64,000 nt of DNA from Chloroflexi bacterium AL-N1 (lineage in GTDB: Bacteria > Chloroflexota > Chloroflexia > Chloroflexales > Roseiflexaceae), in assembly GCA_013122435.1 (NCBI GenBank), contig WYDT01000019.1, positions 78,272-142,271 of the forward strand, in the 5' to 3' direction. This document shows positions 55,115 through 64,000 of this stretch, one piece after another. The notes below the pieces were generated by a model. That model did not search any database, was not told the origin of the DNA, and was given only the letters and a program-made list of their open reading frames with translations. The position numbers were made by a program, and so were the translations under genes. The number at the start of each line of letters is the position of its first letter. Positions within the stretch are counted from its first letter, which is position 1.

Positions 55115-56407
55115 TCAGGATTTCTGCTGCTCCATCAGGCGCTTGAGCATCGCCTCACTTGAGCCATTGGAATGACCCTGCTGCTTTTCCATCAGTTGCG
55201 GTAGCATTTGCGCCATCAGCAAGGTGGTCAACGCCGATTTATCCTCGCCTTCGGTTTGGATGAGCACAGCGCGTGGCGCATGTTGCACCAGCGTCTCTGC
55301 AACGGCTAGCCGACGCTGGGCCAGTTCATACTGGAGCATCGCCCGATTATCGCGGTAAGTCTTCCCAAGATGTTGCAATGCTTTGGCTTCGTTCTCCGCA
55401 GATTTGAGCATGGAACGACCACGTGCTTCAATTTCCCAGCGAACTTTTTGTGCTTCGGTCTCGCGCTCTTGTAACATCTTTGCTACATCCTCGCGCGCTT
55501 TGTTCATCGCCTCGCGAACTTCAATAAGGCGTGAGTCACGTTCCTTCTTGGCGCGCTCAATCTCCATCAATAGATTATCGGTACGCTGTTTGCGAACCAG
55601 CTCCCATTCGCGCTCATAGGCAGCTAACTCCTTTGAGACGCGCTCCCGTGTAGCAAGGTGCTGCTGATATTGATCGGGCAATTGCACATCGGGAATATTC
55701 GCACCGATAATCCTGACGCCATAGCGGGCCATCTGACGGTTCAGATACTCTTGCATGTCGTTGACATCACTACCACGCAGATCATACGCGCGCTCTGTCT
55801 GCACCTGTCGGCTACGCTGTCGGATCGCATCCTGCACCGCACTGCTCAAAAACAGATCAAAATTACTTGCACCAATATTGCGTACAAACGCGACCGAGTC
55901 GTTGATACGAAACTTGAGAAAGAACTCAATAGATTTGAGTGGTACGTTTTCGCTGGTGGGGCAGGCCACGACCGGAGCCGTGTAGGGTATTTCAGTTGAG
56001 GTATCGACGATGAACTCGACCTTGACCCAGGGCCACCACAGATAGTGTCGACCGGGATCTAATGTCCCTGTAATCTTCCCAAAACGCGATACAATTCCCG
56101 TTGTTCCTTGTTCAATTTCGACAATCGAACCCAACCCCAGCGACAACAGAGCCACACCCAACAAGATGATCCCTAAGAAACCTGCTAGCAGACTCAGTGC
56201 ACCACCAAAACTAAATATGGCAACTCCAAACAGGTAGAGTGCAACTCCGACAATAAAGAGCCATCCGTATCCTCGTCGATCTTTGGGAATCACTACCGGC
56301 ACAATCTGCCCAGCATCGCCAGCCCGCAGCAGTTGCCGAATATTGCTCCATGTTGCTACAGCTTCTTTGATCTTCGAGAAATCAGCTTTTGGTGTGTATG
56401 CTGTCAT
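55115..56407 (-). CDS. SPFH/Band 7 membrane protein (downstream partner)
   Basis: A 430-residue prohibitin/stomatin/flotillin-like protein. Two adjacent hydrophobic segments (about residues 47-100) precede the SPFH domain (EIEQGTTGIVSRFGKITGTLDPGRHYLWWP and PLKSIEFFLKFRINDSVAFV). A long charged coiled coil follows (about 255-370; KKERDSRLIEVREAMNKA). The C-terminus is Gln-rich (LMEKQQGHSNGS). Its ATG overlaps the TGA of the upstream SPFH gene by four bases, so the two are translationally coupled and probably form a mixed ring or scaffold in the membrane, as known for some SPFH families. Confidence 0.9.
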   Translation of the reverse strand: MTAYTPKADFSKIKEAVATWSNIRQLLRAGDAGQIVPVVIPKDRRGYGWLFIVGVALYLFGVAIFSFGGALSLLAGFLGIILLGVALLSLGLGSIVEIEQGTTGIVSRFGKITGTLDPGRHYLWWPWVKVEFIVDTSTEIPYTAPVVACPTSENVPLKSIEFFLKFRINDSVAFVRNIGASNFDLFLSSAVQDAIRQRSRQVQTERAYDLRGSDVNDMQEYLNRQMARYGVRIIGANIPDVQLPDQYQQHLATRERVSKELAAYEREWELVRKQRTDNLLMEIERAKKERDSRLIEVREAMNKAREDVAKMLQERETEAQKVRWEIEARGRSMLKSAENEAKALQHLGKTYRDNRAMLQYELAQRRLAVAETLVQHAPRAVLIQTEGEDKSALTTLLMAQMLPQLMEKQQGHSNGSSEAMLKRLMEQQKS

Positions 56408-57915
56408 GAAGTAACCTCCTCACCCGTATCAATTTTTGCCGCTTCCATCAATTGACGAATCCGACCTGAACGTTCCTTGATCCGTGCGGTCAGTTCACTC
56501 ATACGCTCACGGATGGCTTGCATATCTTCAGGTGTATAGAGGGCGTCATTACGAATACCCATCATCTGACGCGCAATGGCCATATAATCTATATGTTGGT
56601 CTGCCGAAGAGCCAACCGTCATCACATGCGGAAGTTGATCAGCCACAGCTTCGAGTTTATCCAGCGTATCCTGTTCAAAACGATACTCCAAGATTTCAGG
56701 GAAAGAGGCACCACTCATGGAGCGGAGATCGAGTGCCTGGGCTTCAAGAAGGGCCGCATTCGCCTTAGCTTCACTCTCGGCCTCAATCAAACGCTGTTGG
56801 GCGTAAGAATTTGCACGATGCACTTCACGCTCACGAGCCGTGTCCATCTGCGCCTGGTAGGTTGCAATGTCGGCGCGAATCTCTGACAACGTTTCACGTA
56901 ACTTGGCCAACTCTTTGTTCAAATCACCTTCATCCTGCTCTTTTCGCAATTTGATTTCATACTCATAGGTGTAGGCCTCTTTGGCCACACGCACCATTTC
57001 CGGTGCTGCCAGGTCCATCCGATACTCCTGGCTCGATGGCTCTGCATGGGTTATGTTGGCATTCACAAAACGTACGGCGGGGAGGAATTGCTGGTTTAGG
57101 GTATCAAGAAGTGATTGGGTTGTTTCACCAACCAGATCGTAAATCGTTTCAGCTTTTTGCTCATAGATCAATGCACGTGTGACTTCACTGATCGCATTTT
57201 CCAATTTTTCCGAAAAACCCTTTACACCACCAAGAGTAAAAATAAACTCAGCGGGATCTTCAATGCGAAACTGAAGGAAAAGATCAACTGATGCATTAAC
57301 GCGACTTGCAGTAGGCGCTTCACGGATCGGTGCATTGTACGGATACTCTTTGGTAACATTTACGACATAGCTCACCTGCTTCCAGGGATTAAAGAGCCAG
57401 ACACGGCCAGACTCGGAAATGGTTTCGAGCTTGCCAAATTGTGTCACTAATGCTTTACAACCATCTGGAACCATCACAAAGCTGTTTCGCCAGATATTAA
57501 AGCCAGCATAGAGCATTAATAATAACCAGTAGTGTGGGCCGAATAGCACCGTTGAGAGTATGGTTACCCCCAGAGCACCGTCAACAACTCCTGTCGATAC
57601 CAACCCTATCAACCCAACTATTCCCAGTGATATAAAGACAAACACCCAAAGAAACGACCGATGTCCCTTCGGTATCACAACCGGACAGATAACATTGGTA
57701 TACTCTCCACTGGGCTCCCGCTTGGGGAAACTCTGATTGACGATCTCCGCCACATCATTCATTGAGGCAGCGCGTTGGACGATCTGCGTTCCTGCGGTTT
57801 GACCACTCTCACGAGCCGAAAGAAAATCACCTTTATTGACCTGGAACTGCTCAAGCTGTTGACCTTGAGCCATTTCGGCGACTGTCCCAAGTACCTGCTG
57901 CATACGGTCTCTCAA
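56404..57915 (-). CDS. SPFH/Band 7 membrane protein (upstream partner), TTG start
   Basis: A 503-residue SPFH protein with two or three hydrophobic segments near residues 85-150, the SPFH domain (VMVPDGCKALVTQFGKLETI and ASVDLFLQFRIEDPAEFI) and a long coiled coil (KLRKEQDEGDLNKELAKLRE). The reading frame extends upstream to ATG 57939, but a near-perfect AAAGGAGG lies inside that extension. It is six bases from a TTG codon at 57915, so TTG is the likely start. The first residues (MRDRMQQVLGTVAEMAQ) are amphipathic. The downstream SPFH gene overlaps by four bases. Confidence 0.9.
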   Translation of the reverse strand: MRDRMQQVLGTVAEMAQGQQLEQFQVNKGDFLSARESGQTAGTQIVQRAASMNDVAEIVNQSFPKREPSGEYTNVICPVVIPKGHRSFLWVFVFISLGIVGLIGLVSTGVVDGALGVTILSTVLFGPHYWLLLMLYAGFNIWRNSFVMVPDGCKALVTQFGKLETISESGRVWLFNPWKQVSYVVNVTKEYPYNAPIREAPTASRVNASVDLFLQFRIEDPAEFIFTLGGVKGFSEKLENAISEVTRALIYEQKAETIYDLVGETTQSLLDTLNQQFLPAVRFVNANITHAEPSSQEYRMDLAAPEMVRVAKEAYTYEYEIKLRKEQDEGDLNKELAKLRETLSEIRADIATYQAQMDTAREREVHRANSYAQQRLIEAESEAKANAALLEAQALDLRSMSGASFPEILEYRFEQDTLDKLEAVADQLPHVMTVGSSADQHIDYMAIARQMMGIRNDALYTPEDMQAIRERMSELTARIKERSGRIRQLMEAAKIDTGEEVTS

Positions 57916-57939
57916 GGAAGTCCTCCTTTGTATATCCAT

Positions 57940-58328
57940 ATAGCCATTAACATAACTATCCTAACCATGATCCTAAGTATAACAACCAATACGACATCAT
58001 GACCGATCAGATAACCAACAAAATCTCTCTATTCTTCACCTGCTGTTTTCTCTCTGCTCTGTATTACGAAGATAACGCTGGGTTTTGTTGTGGATTCCAG
58101 TGTACATAAGAGATACGCAGATAGCTGCCAAAAGTTACAAACAATCATAGGGATGCCCGTAGTGGATTAGTTGGACAGCACAGGATTATCTGAAAGCTTC
58201 TCCCAAAAGGATACCAAGCTAATATATACTCGAGATACACAAAAGAGTGCCAAAATGCTACACTACAATATACACTGGTAGCACAGGGTATACATGCACA
58301 CATATGCTCTAGTATCGTAGGTGCCAAG
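57940..58328. other. Divergent control region
   Basis: The gap lies between the SPFH operon (minus) and the STAS gene (plus). A TATACT box on the minus strand near 57978-57983 is a candidate -10 element without a good partner. No coding region or strong hairpin was seen. Confidence 0.4.
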
Positions 58329-59405
58329 ATGCTTGGTGAAGGTCTTTCGTTTCGCATCCGTATACTTGCTATTTTACATTTTTGTACAACCATACTTACA
58401 TTCAGCCTTGGTGCGACTCTACTGGGCATCGTCTCATCAGCGATGGTGATTTTGGCCAGCCTTAGTGGTGCTTTAGCCATCGTACTTTATTTCGTGAGCA
58501 ACACACATTTTGCCACAGTCGCGGTTTATGTACACCTGGTGATCCTGCTATGTATGATTGCTGCTGTAGAAATCGTGGCTGGACAAACATCGGGAGCCGT
58601 GTGGGTGCTTTTCCAAATCTTTCCTGCGCTCACTGTCCTGATTTTACGGCAACCGCAGAGTGCTCTGATAGCAGCGACGATCAGTGTGCTGATACTCACA
58701 ACCCTGGTCTTGCTTGAATTGAACAATCTCGTACCTGTGCAGTTATTGGTAGCCGTACCTATCCTGCTCTTCAATTTTGGACTACAAATCTTCACCTTGC
58801 TAGCCCTCTCGACAGTCATTGCAATTATCAGCCAGAGTGAGCGACGTGCCTTAGAACAAACGTTGCAGGCGCAAATGGAGGCGCAGGCACAACTCGACCA
58901 TGTGCAGCGCCTCCTAACGGAAAAAGAACAACTCAACATAAAGTTAGAGGATAACTTAGAGGAAGTACATGAGCGCGAACGTCAGGTTGTCGAAGCACAA
59001 GTACGCGAGAGACAACTCGACCAGACCATCCAGGCGCTTATGTCACCCATCATCCCTGTAACCGATGACGTGATTATTGTCCCCTTAGTTGGTGAATTTG
59101 ATGACCACCGCTTGCATTCCACGGGTGCAGCTATTATTCGGGGCATTGAACAACACCGCGCAAAGATTCTCGTGCTCGATACTACTGGCATTTCGCTCAT
59201 CAGTGAGCACCTCGCACAAATGATTGTACAAACCGCACGTGCCGCCCAATTGCTAGGGACTATGCCTATATTGGTAGGGTTGCGTCCAGAATTGGCGCAA
59301 TCGCTCGTCGCAATGAACATCGAGCTTGAGTCCCTGGTTACCTATGCAGATTTGCGCGAGGCCATTCGTTTTGCCCTCAACAAAGTCGACCAGCGTACCG
59401 TATAA
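58329..59405 (+). CDS. Membrane STAS-domain protein (RsbR-like)
   Basis: A 358-residue protein. The N-terminal half has about six hydrophobic helices (residues 8-170). A coiled coil (about 172-235; rich in Glu/Gln/Arg) leads to a STAS domain (TDDVIIVPLVGEFDDHRLHSTGAAIIRGIE and ILVLDTTGISLISEHLAQMIV). The STAS domain is clearly related to that of the GAF-STAS protein at 20816-21745, so a membrane input and a soluble input feed the same kind of output module. AGGTG supports the ATG. No RsbS/RsbT partners are nearby. Confidence 0.83.
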   Translation: MLGEGLSFRIRILAILHFCTTILTFSLGATLLGIVSSAMVILASLSGALAIVLYFVSNTHFATVAVYVHLVILLCMIAAVEIVAGQTSGAVWVLFQIFPALTVLILRQPQSALIAATISVLILTTLVLLELNNLVPVQLLVAVPILLFNFGLQIFTLLALSTVIAIISQSERRALEQTLQAQMEAQAQLDHVQRLLTEKEQLNIKLEDNLEEVHERERQVVEAQVRERQLDQTIQALMSPIIPVTDDVIIVPLVGEFDDHRLHSTGAAIIRGIEQHRAKILVLDTTGISLISEHLAQMIVQTARAAQLLGTMPILVGLRPELAQSLVAMNIELESLVTYADLREAIRFALNKVDQRTV

Positions 59406-59446
59406 TATCCAGCTCTGTGAGCCAAATCTCCCGCTCCTACAAAGCA

Positions 59447-61255
59447 TTATGATGGATGAACCTGCTCAATATACTCAAGACTCTGATGGCGGAAATACAT
59501 ATTATACAATTCAGCGTAATGGCCATCTGTCGCCAGCAACATATCGTGGCTGCCCTCCTCGATAATCGCGCCATTCTGCAACACAATGATGCGGTCTGCA
59601 TGACGAATCGTGGAGAGACGGTGAGCCACGACAATGGCAGTGCGTCCCTCGAGCACGAGATCCAGTCCTTCCTGAATGAGGGCCTCGGTCAGTGGATCGA
59701 CGCTCGCGGTCGCCTCATCGAGAATGACGATAGACGGGTTTTGTAAGAGCACCCGTGCCAGCGCAATGATCTGGCGCTGCCCAATCGAGAGGCTGCCACC
59801 GCGCTCACCCACATCTGAGGCCAGACCATCTGGTAGACTATCAATCCAGTCGCCGCCGCCAACCTGTTGAGCAACTTCGAGCACCTCAGCGTCTGCTGCA
59901 TCAGGATTGCCATAGCGAATGTTCTCCATCACAGTCCCGTCGAACAGGAACGGCGACTGAGTCACAAAGCCGAGCTGTGCGCGATAATGGGCGAGGTCCA
60001 GGTCACGCACAGCCACACCGTCAATGGTTATCTGCCCGCCCTGAAACTCGTAGAAACGTGCAATTAGCTTGGTAATGCTGGATTTTCCTGATCCGGTATG
60101 CCCAACCAGCGCCAGAGTCTCGCCCGGCTGAATCGTAAGCGAGAAGTCTTGGAATACCTGTTGATTGTCATTATAGCGAAAATCAACCTGCTCAAAGCGA
60201 ATTTCGCCACGCATGCCTGCAAGTTGCACAGCGTCATTCTGGATGACACGCGGTTCAGCATCGATCAGGGCAAACACACGCTCGCCCGCAGCCAGACCCT
60301 GTTGAAACTGACTCCAAAACGAAGCGATACTCGTGAGTGGAAACCAGAAGAGAATAAGACCCTGAATAAAAAGATACCAATCACCGGGCGTCAGATTGCC
60401 CGTACCTACGTTTAATCCGCCAAAATAGACGAGTGCACCGGTTCCTATTCCAGCCAACACATTGAGAATGGGAAAAATACTGCTAAACACATACCGCGTC
60501 CGCAGATTGACCCAGCGCGATTGATTGTTTACCTCCTGGAACTCGGCATAAATCACTGGTTCACGACGGAAAGTTTTTGCTACACCAATACCGCTAACCG
60601 TCTCCTGGATATGGGAACTCACCACCGCATTCATGCGGCGTGAGCGTGTAACGGTAAAGCGAGCAATGGCCCGAAAGGCAAGGGCTGCGACGATAATAAA
60701 TGGGGCAAACGCCAGAACAAGCAATGTCAATTGGACACTGACGGTGAACAGGTAGCCAATCAAGAATACCACCAAGAGAAGCCGACTAAGCAGATCCATG
60801 GTCAGCACCATCACCTGCGAAAAAGTCTGGGTGTCTGAAGTCACACGGCTCACGATTTTGCCAGAAGGAAACGTGTCGTAGAACGAAAGATCACGCTTGA
60901 GGACCGCATCACAGGCATCCTCACGCATGTTCAGCACCACATCGCCGATGGCTTGAGCCGAGAAGGTTTGGCGTACCAGGTTGCCCACCCACGAGAGACT
61001 TGCCAGCACCGTCAATCCCACGGCAATCAGGACCATGCGCTCTGTCGAAAGATCTTGCTGCAGCGCGTCTAAGCTCCACGAAATAAAGATCGGTAAACTG
61101 GTATCCAGGACTGCAATACAGACAATCGCGATGGCAGCAATAACCATCTTGCGCGATTGCTGGCGGAAATAGCTCAAAATACGTTTTACCAGATCCCCAT
61201 CGCTATAAGTGCGGTCATATGCCTCGGCGTCGAGACCATCCATTAGAAAGCCCAT
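59447..61255 (-). CDS. ABC exporter half, consensus Walker B, altered signature
   Basis: A 602-residue half-transporter: six helices (type IV exporter fold), then an ATPase domain. Walker A is GHTGSGKSSITKL, and Walker B keeps the catalytic Glu (IVILDEATASVD). The signature is altered to LSIGQRQ in place of LSGGQ. It lies 42 bases after the partner half-transporter and starts at an ATG with GAGGAGG. The substrate, possibly a lipid, peptide or drug, is unknown. Confidence 0.93.
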   Translation of the reverse strand: MGFLMDGLDAEAYDRTYSDGDLVKRILSYFRQQSRKMVIAAIAIVCIAVLDTSLPIFISWSLDALQQDLSTERMVLIAVGLTVLASLSWVGNLVRQTFSAQAIGDVVLNMREDACDAVLKRDLSFYDTFPSGKIVSRVTSDTQTFSQVMVLTMDLLSRLLLVVFLIGYLFTVSVQLTLLVLAFAPFIIVAALAFRAIARFTVTRSRRMNAVVSSHIQETVSGIGVAKTFRREPVIYAEFQEVNNQSRWVNLRTRYVFSSIFPILNVLAGIGTGALVYFGGLNVGTGNLTPGDWYLFIQGLILFWFPLTSIASFWSQFQQGLAAGERVFALIDAEPRVIQNDAVQLAGMRGEIRFEQVDFRYNDNQQVFQDFSLTIQPGETLALVGHTGSGKSSITKLIARFYEFQGGQITIDGVAVRDLDLAHYRAQLGFVTQSPFLFDGTVMENIRYGNPDAADAEVLEVAQQVGGGDWIDSLPDGLASDVGERGGSLSIGQRQIIALARVLLQNPSIVILDEATASVDPLTEALIQEGLDLVLEGRTAIVVAHRLSTIRHADRIIVLQNGAIIEEGSHDMLLATDGHYAELYNMYFRHQSLEYIEQVHPS

Positions 61256-61297
61256 AGATCCTCCTCATAACAGGTGTTTCACTGTGTTACATTGTCC

Positions 61298-63094
61298 TCA
61301 CACCGGCTGGAGTGCATCGGTCTCTAGCGGTGGCAGCACGGCATCGTAACGTGCAAAAATCCGACGGTAGTGGGGGGAACGACGGAGCAACGCATCGTGA
61401 GTGCCATAGGCTACCACACGTCCCTGATCAAGCACTAAAATCTGGTCGGCCCAGCGAATCTGTGAGAGGCGATGGGTAATTAACAAGGTTGTGCGTCCGG
61501 TGCGCGCTTGTTGGATCGCCTGTTGAATCTGATCTTCTGTGGCACTATCAACCGCACTGGTCGAGTCATCGAGAATCAGGATGCGTGGGTTACTCAGAAA
61601 TGCGCGGGCCAGAGCAATCCGCTGCCGTTGTCCGCCTGAGAGCGTCATCCCGCGCTCACCAACGACCGTGTCATAGCCATCGGCAAAGGTCGTGATAAAA
61701 GCGTGTGCCTGGGCCATCTTTGCCGCTGTTTCGATCTGCTCACGGGTGGCGTCCGGCGCACCAAAGGCAATATTCTCGGCCAGCGTACGTGAAAAGAGAA
61801 AAATGTCCTGCTCGATCTTGGCAATCTGCGAACGCAACGCATCAAGATTCCAGTCACGCACATCCACACCATCGATTAAGACTCGTCCAGTAGTTACATC
61901 GTACGTGCGGTTGACCAGTTGGGTCAGGGCACTCTTGCCTGAGCCAGTCTGACCGACAATCGCAATGGTCTGGCCAGGCTCTACCGTCAACGAGATCTGA
62001 TCGAGCACTGCATTTTTGCCATAGCTAAAACTGACATCCTCAAAGGTGATCGACCCTTGCAGCGGCTGATGATATCCCTGGGCGTTCTCATCGAGATCTG
62101 TTTGAGCACGAATAATCGTGAGGATGCGCTCTGATGCCACAATACCTTGTTGAAAAAGCGAGAAGGCAAACACAGAAATAAAGGTGGGGAAGCGCAGAAT
62201 CGCTATCAAACCCATAACTGAAATAATGTCAGCAAAACCAATCCGCGCTTGTTGATAGAGCCACATGGTGTGCAGAAAGGTCAAACCGACTGTAATGCCA
62301 TAGAGCAACAATGGGAGATAGCGTGCTTCGGTCTCACCTTGTTGTACAAAATAGTTACGGACCAGACGGGCATTATGTCGAAATTTCATCCGCTCGAATG
62401 CTTCACGGGCGCTGGCTTTGACGACTTCTATGCCAGAGATCGTTTCTTCTAACCCGGCATTCATCATGCCAAAATGCTTGCGTTGACCTTTTACAGCCGG
62501 ATTGAGTTTGCGAAGGTAGGCCCTGACTACCACGATATAACTGATCACAAAAAGAACTGGCACGATGGCCAACTCAAAGTTGATACTGGCGATAAAGGCT
62601 ATGGGTACCACAAAACCGAGGATCACTTCCAAAAGGAGTGTTGATCCCGGTACAATCATATTGCTGAGTTGCTGGGTGTCGTCCGTGGCACGAGCCATAA
62701 TGTCGCCGACGCGCTGACGGTCGTGGAATGTTTTGCTTTTCCCGAGCAAACTGATGTATAACTCCTGGCGTGCATCGGTCTCAAATCGTACGGCGACGTT
62801 CTCTGCCGAGAGACTTCCCAGCAGCATACAAAAGCCATCCGCAGCGAGTAAAATTAATACGATTAATGCAATATTGAATAGTGCACCACTGCTGTCGGGA
62901 GCAAGCATAACCTCTACGGCTTGTCCAATGACTACCCGTGCCTGCGCGAACACGATCCACCCGACTATAAAACTCGCCATAGAGATGAGCACAAAATACC
63001 AGTAGCGCCAGACATGTGAGAGAATCCAGCGCCATGTCTGTGATCGATTGTACTGATAGGCGTTTGGAACGGTAAACTCACTTTTTTGCAACAC
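61298..63094 (-). CDS. ABC exporter half, degenerate Walker B, consensus signature
   Basis: A 598-residue half-transporter with the same layout. Walker A is GQTGSGKSALTQL and the signature is canonical (LSGGQRQRIALARA). Walker B ends in Asp-Asp (ILILDDSTSAVD), with Asp replacing the catalytic Glu. Combined with the LSIGQ signature of the partner, this gives one fully degenerate and one consensus ATP site, as in heterodimeric exporters such as BmrCD or TM287/288. The start is placed at GTG 63094 (TTG 63091 equally possible) because a GGGGGAG ribosome site lies just before; an ATG at 63160 has none. Confidence 0.92.
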   Translation of the reverse strand: MLQKSEFTVPNAYQYNRSQTWRWILSHVWRYWYFVLISMASFIVGWIVFAQARVVIGQAVEVMLAPDSSGALFNIALIVLILLAADGFCMLLGSLSAENVAVRFETDARQELYISLLGKSKTFHDRQRVGDIMARATDDTQQLSNMIVPGSTLLLEVILGFVVPIAFIASINFELAIVPVLFVISYIVVVRAYLRKLNPAVKGQRKHFGMMNAGLEETISGIEVVKASAREAFERMKFRHNARLVRNYFVQQGETEARYLPLLLYGITVGLTFLHTMWLYQQARIGFADIISVMGLIAILRFPTFISVFAFSLFQQGIVASERILTIIRAQTDLDENAQGYHQPLQGSITFEDVSFSYGKNAVLDQISLTVEPGQTIAIVGQTGSGKSALTQLVNRTYDVTTGRVLIDGVDVRDWNLDALRSQIAKIEQDIFLFSRTLAENIAFGAPDATREQIETAAKMAQAHAFITTFADGYDTVVGERGMTLSGGQRQRIALARAFLSNPRILILDDSTSAVDSATEDQIQQAIQQARTGRTTLLITHRLSQIRWADQILVLDQGRVVAYGTHDALLRRSPHYRRIFARYDAVLPPLETDALQPV

Positions 63095-63399
63095 AGACTC
63101 CCCCTTTATTCGTCGTTGCTCGAGAATCAAAAAGGCTGTGGGCAGTATGTGCGCCCACAACCTGTATCAACCTTTGACTTCGTCTACTGCTTCACATAAT
63201 GAGCCGTATACAGGGCACACTGATTCCTTGTCTGGTAGTACGAAACTCTGTCATTCTTGAACTTATTTTGCCATGACCCATACCAAGGACTCCGATGAAT
63301 ACATTTTGTCAGCAGTGTAACCTGTGAAAGCATACCACACCATACCTTATCAAGCATCGGTCATAAGATGTAAGTAATGGGAAGAGAAAGGAAGCAGAG

Positions 63400-63427
63400 G
63401 TAAGGACGCCTATGTAAACGTCCTTAC
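63400..63427 (-). terminator. Hairpin after the truncated hydrolase gene
   Basis: A perfect 9-bp stem (GTAAGGACG / CGTCCTTAC) with a 10-base loop lies 18 bases after the stop on the minus strand. The following sequence is pyrimidine-rich but has no T-run. The remaining gap 63161-63399 shows no gene. Confidence 0.5.
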
Positions 63428-63444
63428 TATTTACCCACCATCGC

Positions 63445-63729
63445 TTAGCGATTGAGCCAACTCAGCATAGCCCGATTCACTAGCTCTGGCGTATCCTGCT
63501 GCACGAAATGGCCTGCTCCAGGAATGGTTACCAAGGTCAGGTCCTTCTCGAGCCACTCCCATGTATTATTCAAACCACTTGCCAGCAAAGCCCAATGCCA
63601 TTCAGTTAAGGCGGTTTGGGGCGTGGGAATGCGCTGGCCGGAGGGGAGATGACACATAAAGGTGCCGAAGGGTAGGCGCGTGGCACGGATCTGGCTGTCG
63701 GTTGGGGTAAACCAGTAGGTGTAAAACAT
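63445..63729 (-). pseudogene. C-terminal remnant of an alpha/beta hydrolase
   Basis: The 94-codon frame ends like an epoxide-hydrolase-type alpha/beta hydrolase (NNTWEWLEKDLTLVTIPGAGHFVQQDTPELVNRAMLSWL), including the catalytic His in GAGHFVQ. The upstream 50 residues do not match the family well, and the nucleophile domain is missing. An IS4-type transposase gene begins 21 bases away in the opposite direction. The hydrolase gene was probably cut by insertion or deletion. Confidence 0.6.
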
Positions 63730-63750
63730 TTTTGTGAGGAGGTGTGTGAT

Positions 63751-64000
63751 GGCCTATCCCCTCCGCCAGCTACGACCACAGGTCGCGTGGTCGCAGCAGA
63801 TCACGTGTGACCTGATTGCCCAGATTATTCCCCGCCACCAGATTGAAGCCGCGTTACAGGCTACGGGCGTGCAGGAACAGCGCACGCGCAAGCTGTCGTT
63901 TGTGCTCATCATCTGGCTCCTGATTGCGATGAATCTCTATACCCCATGTGCCATCCCGCATGTGCTCGATAAACTCGTCCAGGGGCTGCGCTTTCCCACG
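63751..64000 (+). mobile_element. IS4-family transposase gene, 5' part
   Basis: A reading frame open to the window's end (83 codons visible) starts at ATG 63751 behind GAGGAGGTG. The product (MAYPLRQLRPQVAWSQQ, then QEQRTRKLSFVLIIWLLIAMNLY and VLDKLVQGLRF) matches the N-terminal domain of IS4-type transposases. The catalytic DDE residues lie beyond the window. The left end of the element is probably near 63720-63750, and an inverted repeat cannot be confirmed without the other end. Confidence 0.75.

Overview
This 64 kb window is a piece of a moderate-GC bacterial chromosome, most likely from the phylum Chloroflexota (class Chloroflexia, in the range of Chloroflexales/Herpetosiphon). The pointers are a complete actABCDEF operon for alternative complex III, a large secreted repeat protein ending in the LPL-I-x-R type of C-terminus that I recall from this group, and many RsbR-like STAS, GAF and lipoprotein genes. 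No rRNA or tRNA gene and no CRISPR array was seen, so the taxonomic call is inference. Gene density is high, mostly one gene after another on either strand.

Layout. 1-4 kb: 3' part of the glutamate synthase large subunit gene, ending at a bidirectional terminator. 4.1-11.7 kb (minus): actABCDEF, a quinol:electron acceptor oxidoreductase, preceded by a leader with two hairpins. 11.7-17.5 kb: a long AT-rich gap, a GlsB/YeaQ-type membrane protein, a VWA-domain lipoprotein and a bifunctional Rel/SpoT enzyme (all minus). 17.8-24.7 kb (plus): LarB without LarC/LarE, an ArnT-like membrane glycosyltransferase, a GAF-STAS protein and a secreted protein with about 17 copies of an ELWxSDGTxxGT repeat. 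24.8-27 kb: a cNMP-domain histidine kinase divergent from a LuxR-type regulator whose receiver has lost its phosphorylation residues. 27-31.6 kb: an accessory stretch with a frameshifted secreted protein, a 29-codon membrane microprotein with a near-perfect ribosome site, a decayed IS5-type element, two unknown lipoproteins, a protoglobin and an array of palindromic repeats. 31.6-38 kb: threonine synthase with a PHP phosphoesterase, an S51 peptidase, an orphan terminator, an alginate-lyase-like secreted enzyme and a response regulator.

38-42.5 kb looks like a decay zone. An AraC regulator and a GAF protein are each cut by one in-frame TAG, and a lipoprotein/beta-propeller gene is split by a -1 shift at a short A run. 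42.5-48.3 kb holds a DJ-1/PfpI protein, a second S51 peptidase, a three-part fusion of cysteinyl-tRNA synthetase, family 2 glycosyltransferase and His-rich tail, and a ThuA-Gfo/Idh fusion. The last is divergent from a sugar ABC importer (substrate-binding lipoprotein, hairpin, two permeases). 52-53.5 kb carries an ArsR-type regulator behind a consensus promoter and a cation diffusion facilitator with His-rich N-terminus. 53.5-63 kb holds a TAP-like hydrolase, two translationally coupled SPFH proteins, a membrane STAS protein and a heterodimeric ABC exporter with one consensus and one degenerate ATP site. The window ends in the start of an IS4-family transposase gene next to a truncated hydrolase gene.

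The most unusual items are the CysRS-GT2-His-tail fusion, the repeat array at 31.2-31.6 kb, the orphan minus-strand terminator near 34.87 kb and the cluster of single-lesion genes at 39-42.5 kb. I see no obvious multi-gene defence or biosynthetic system.
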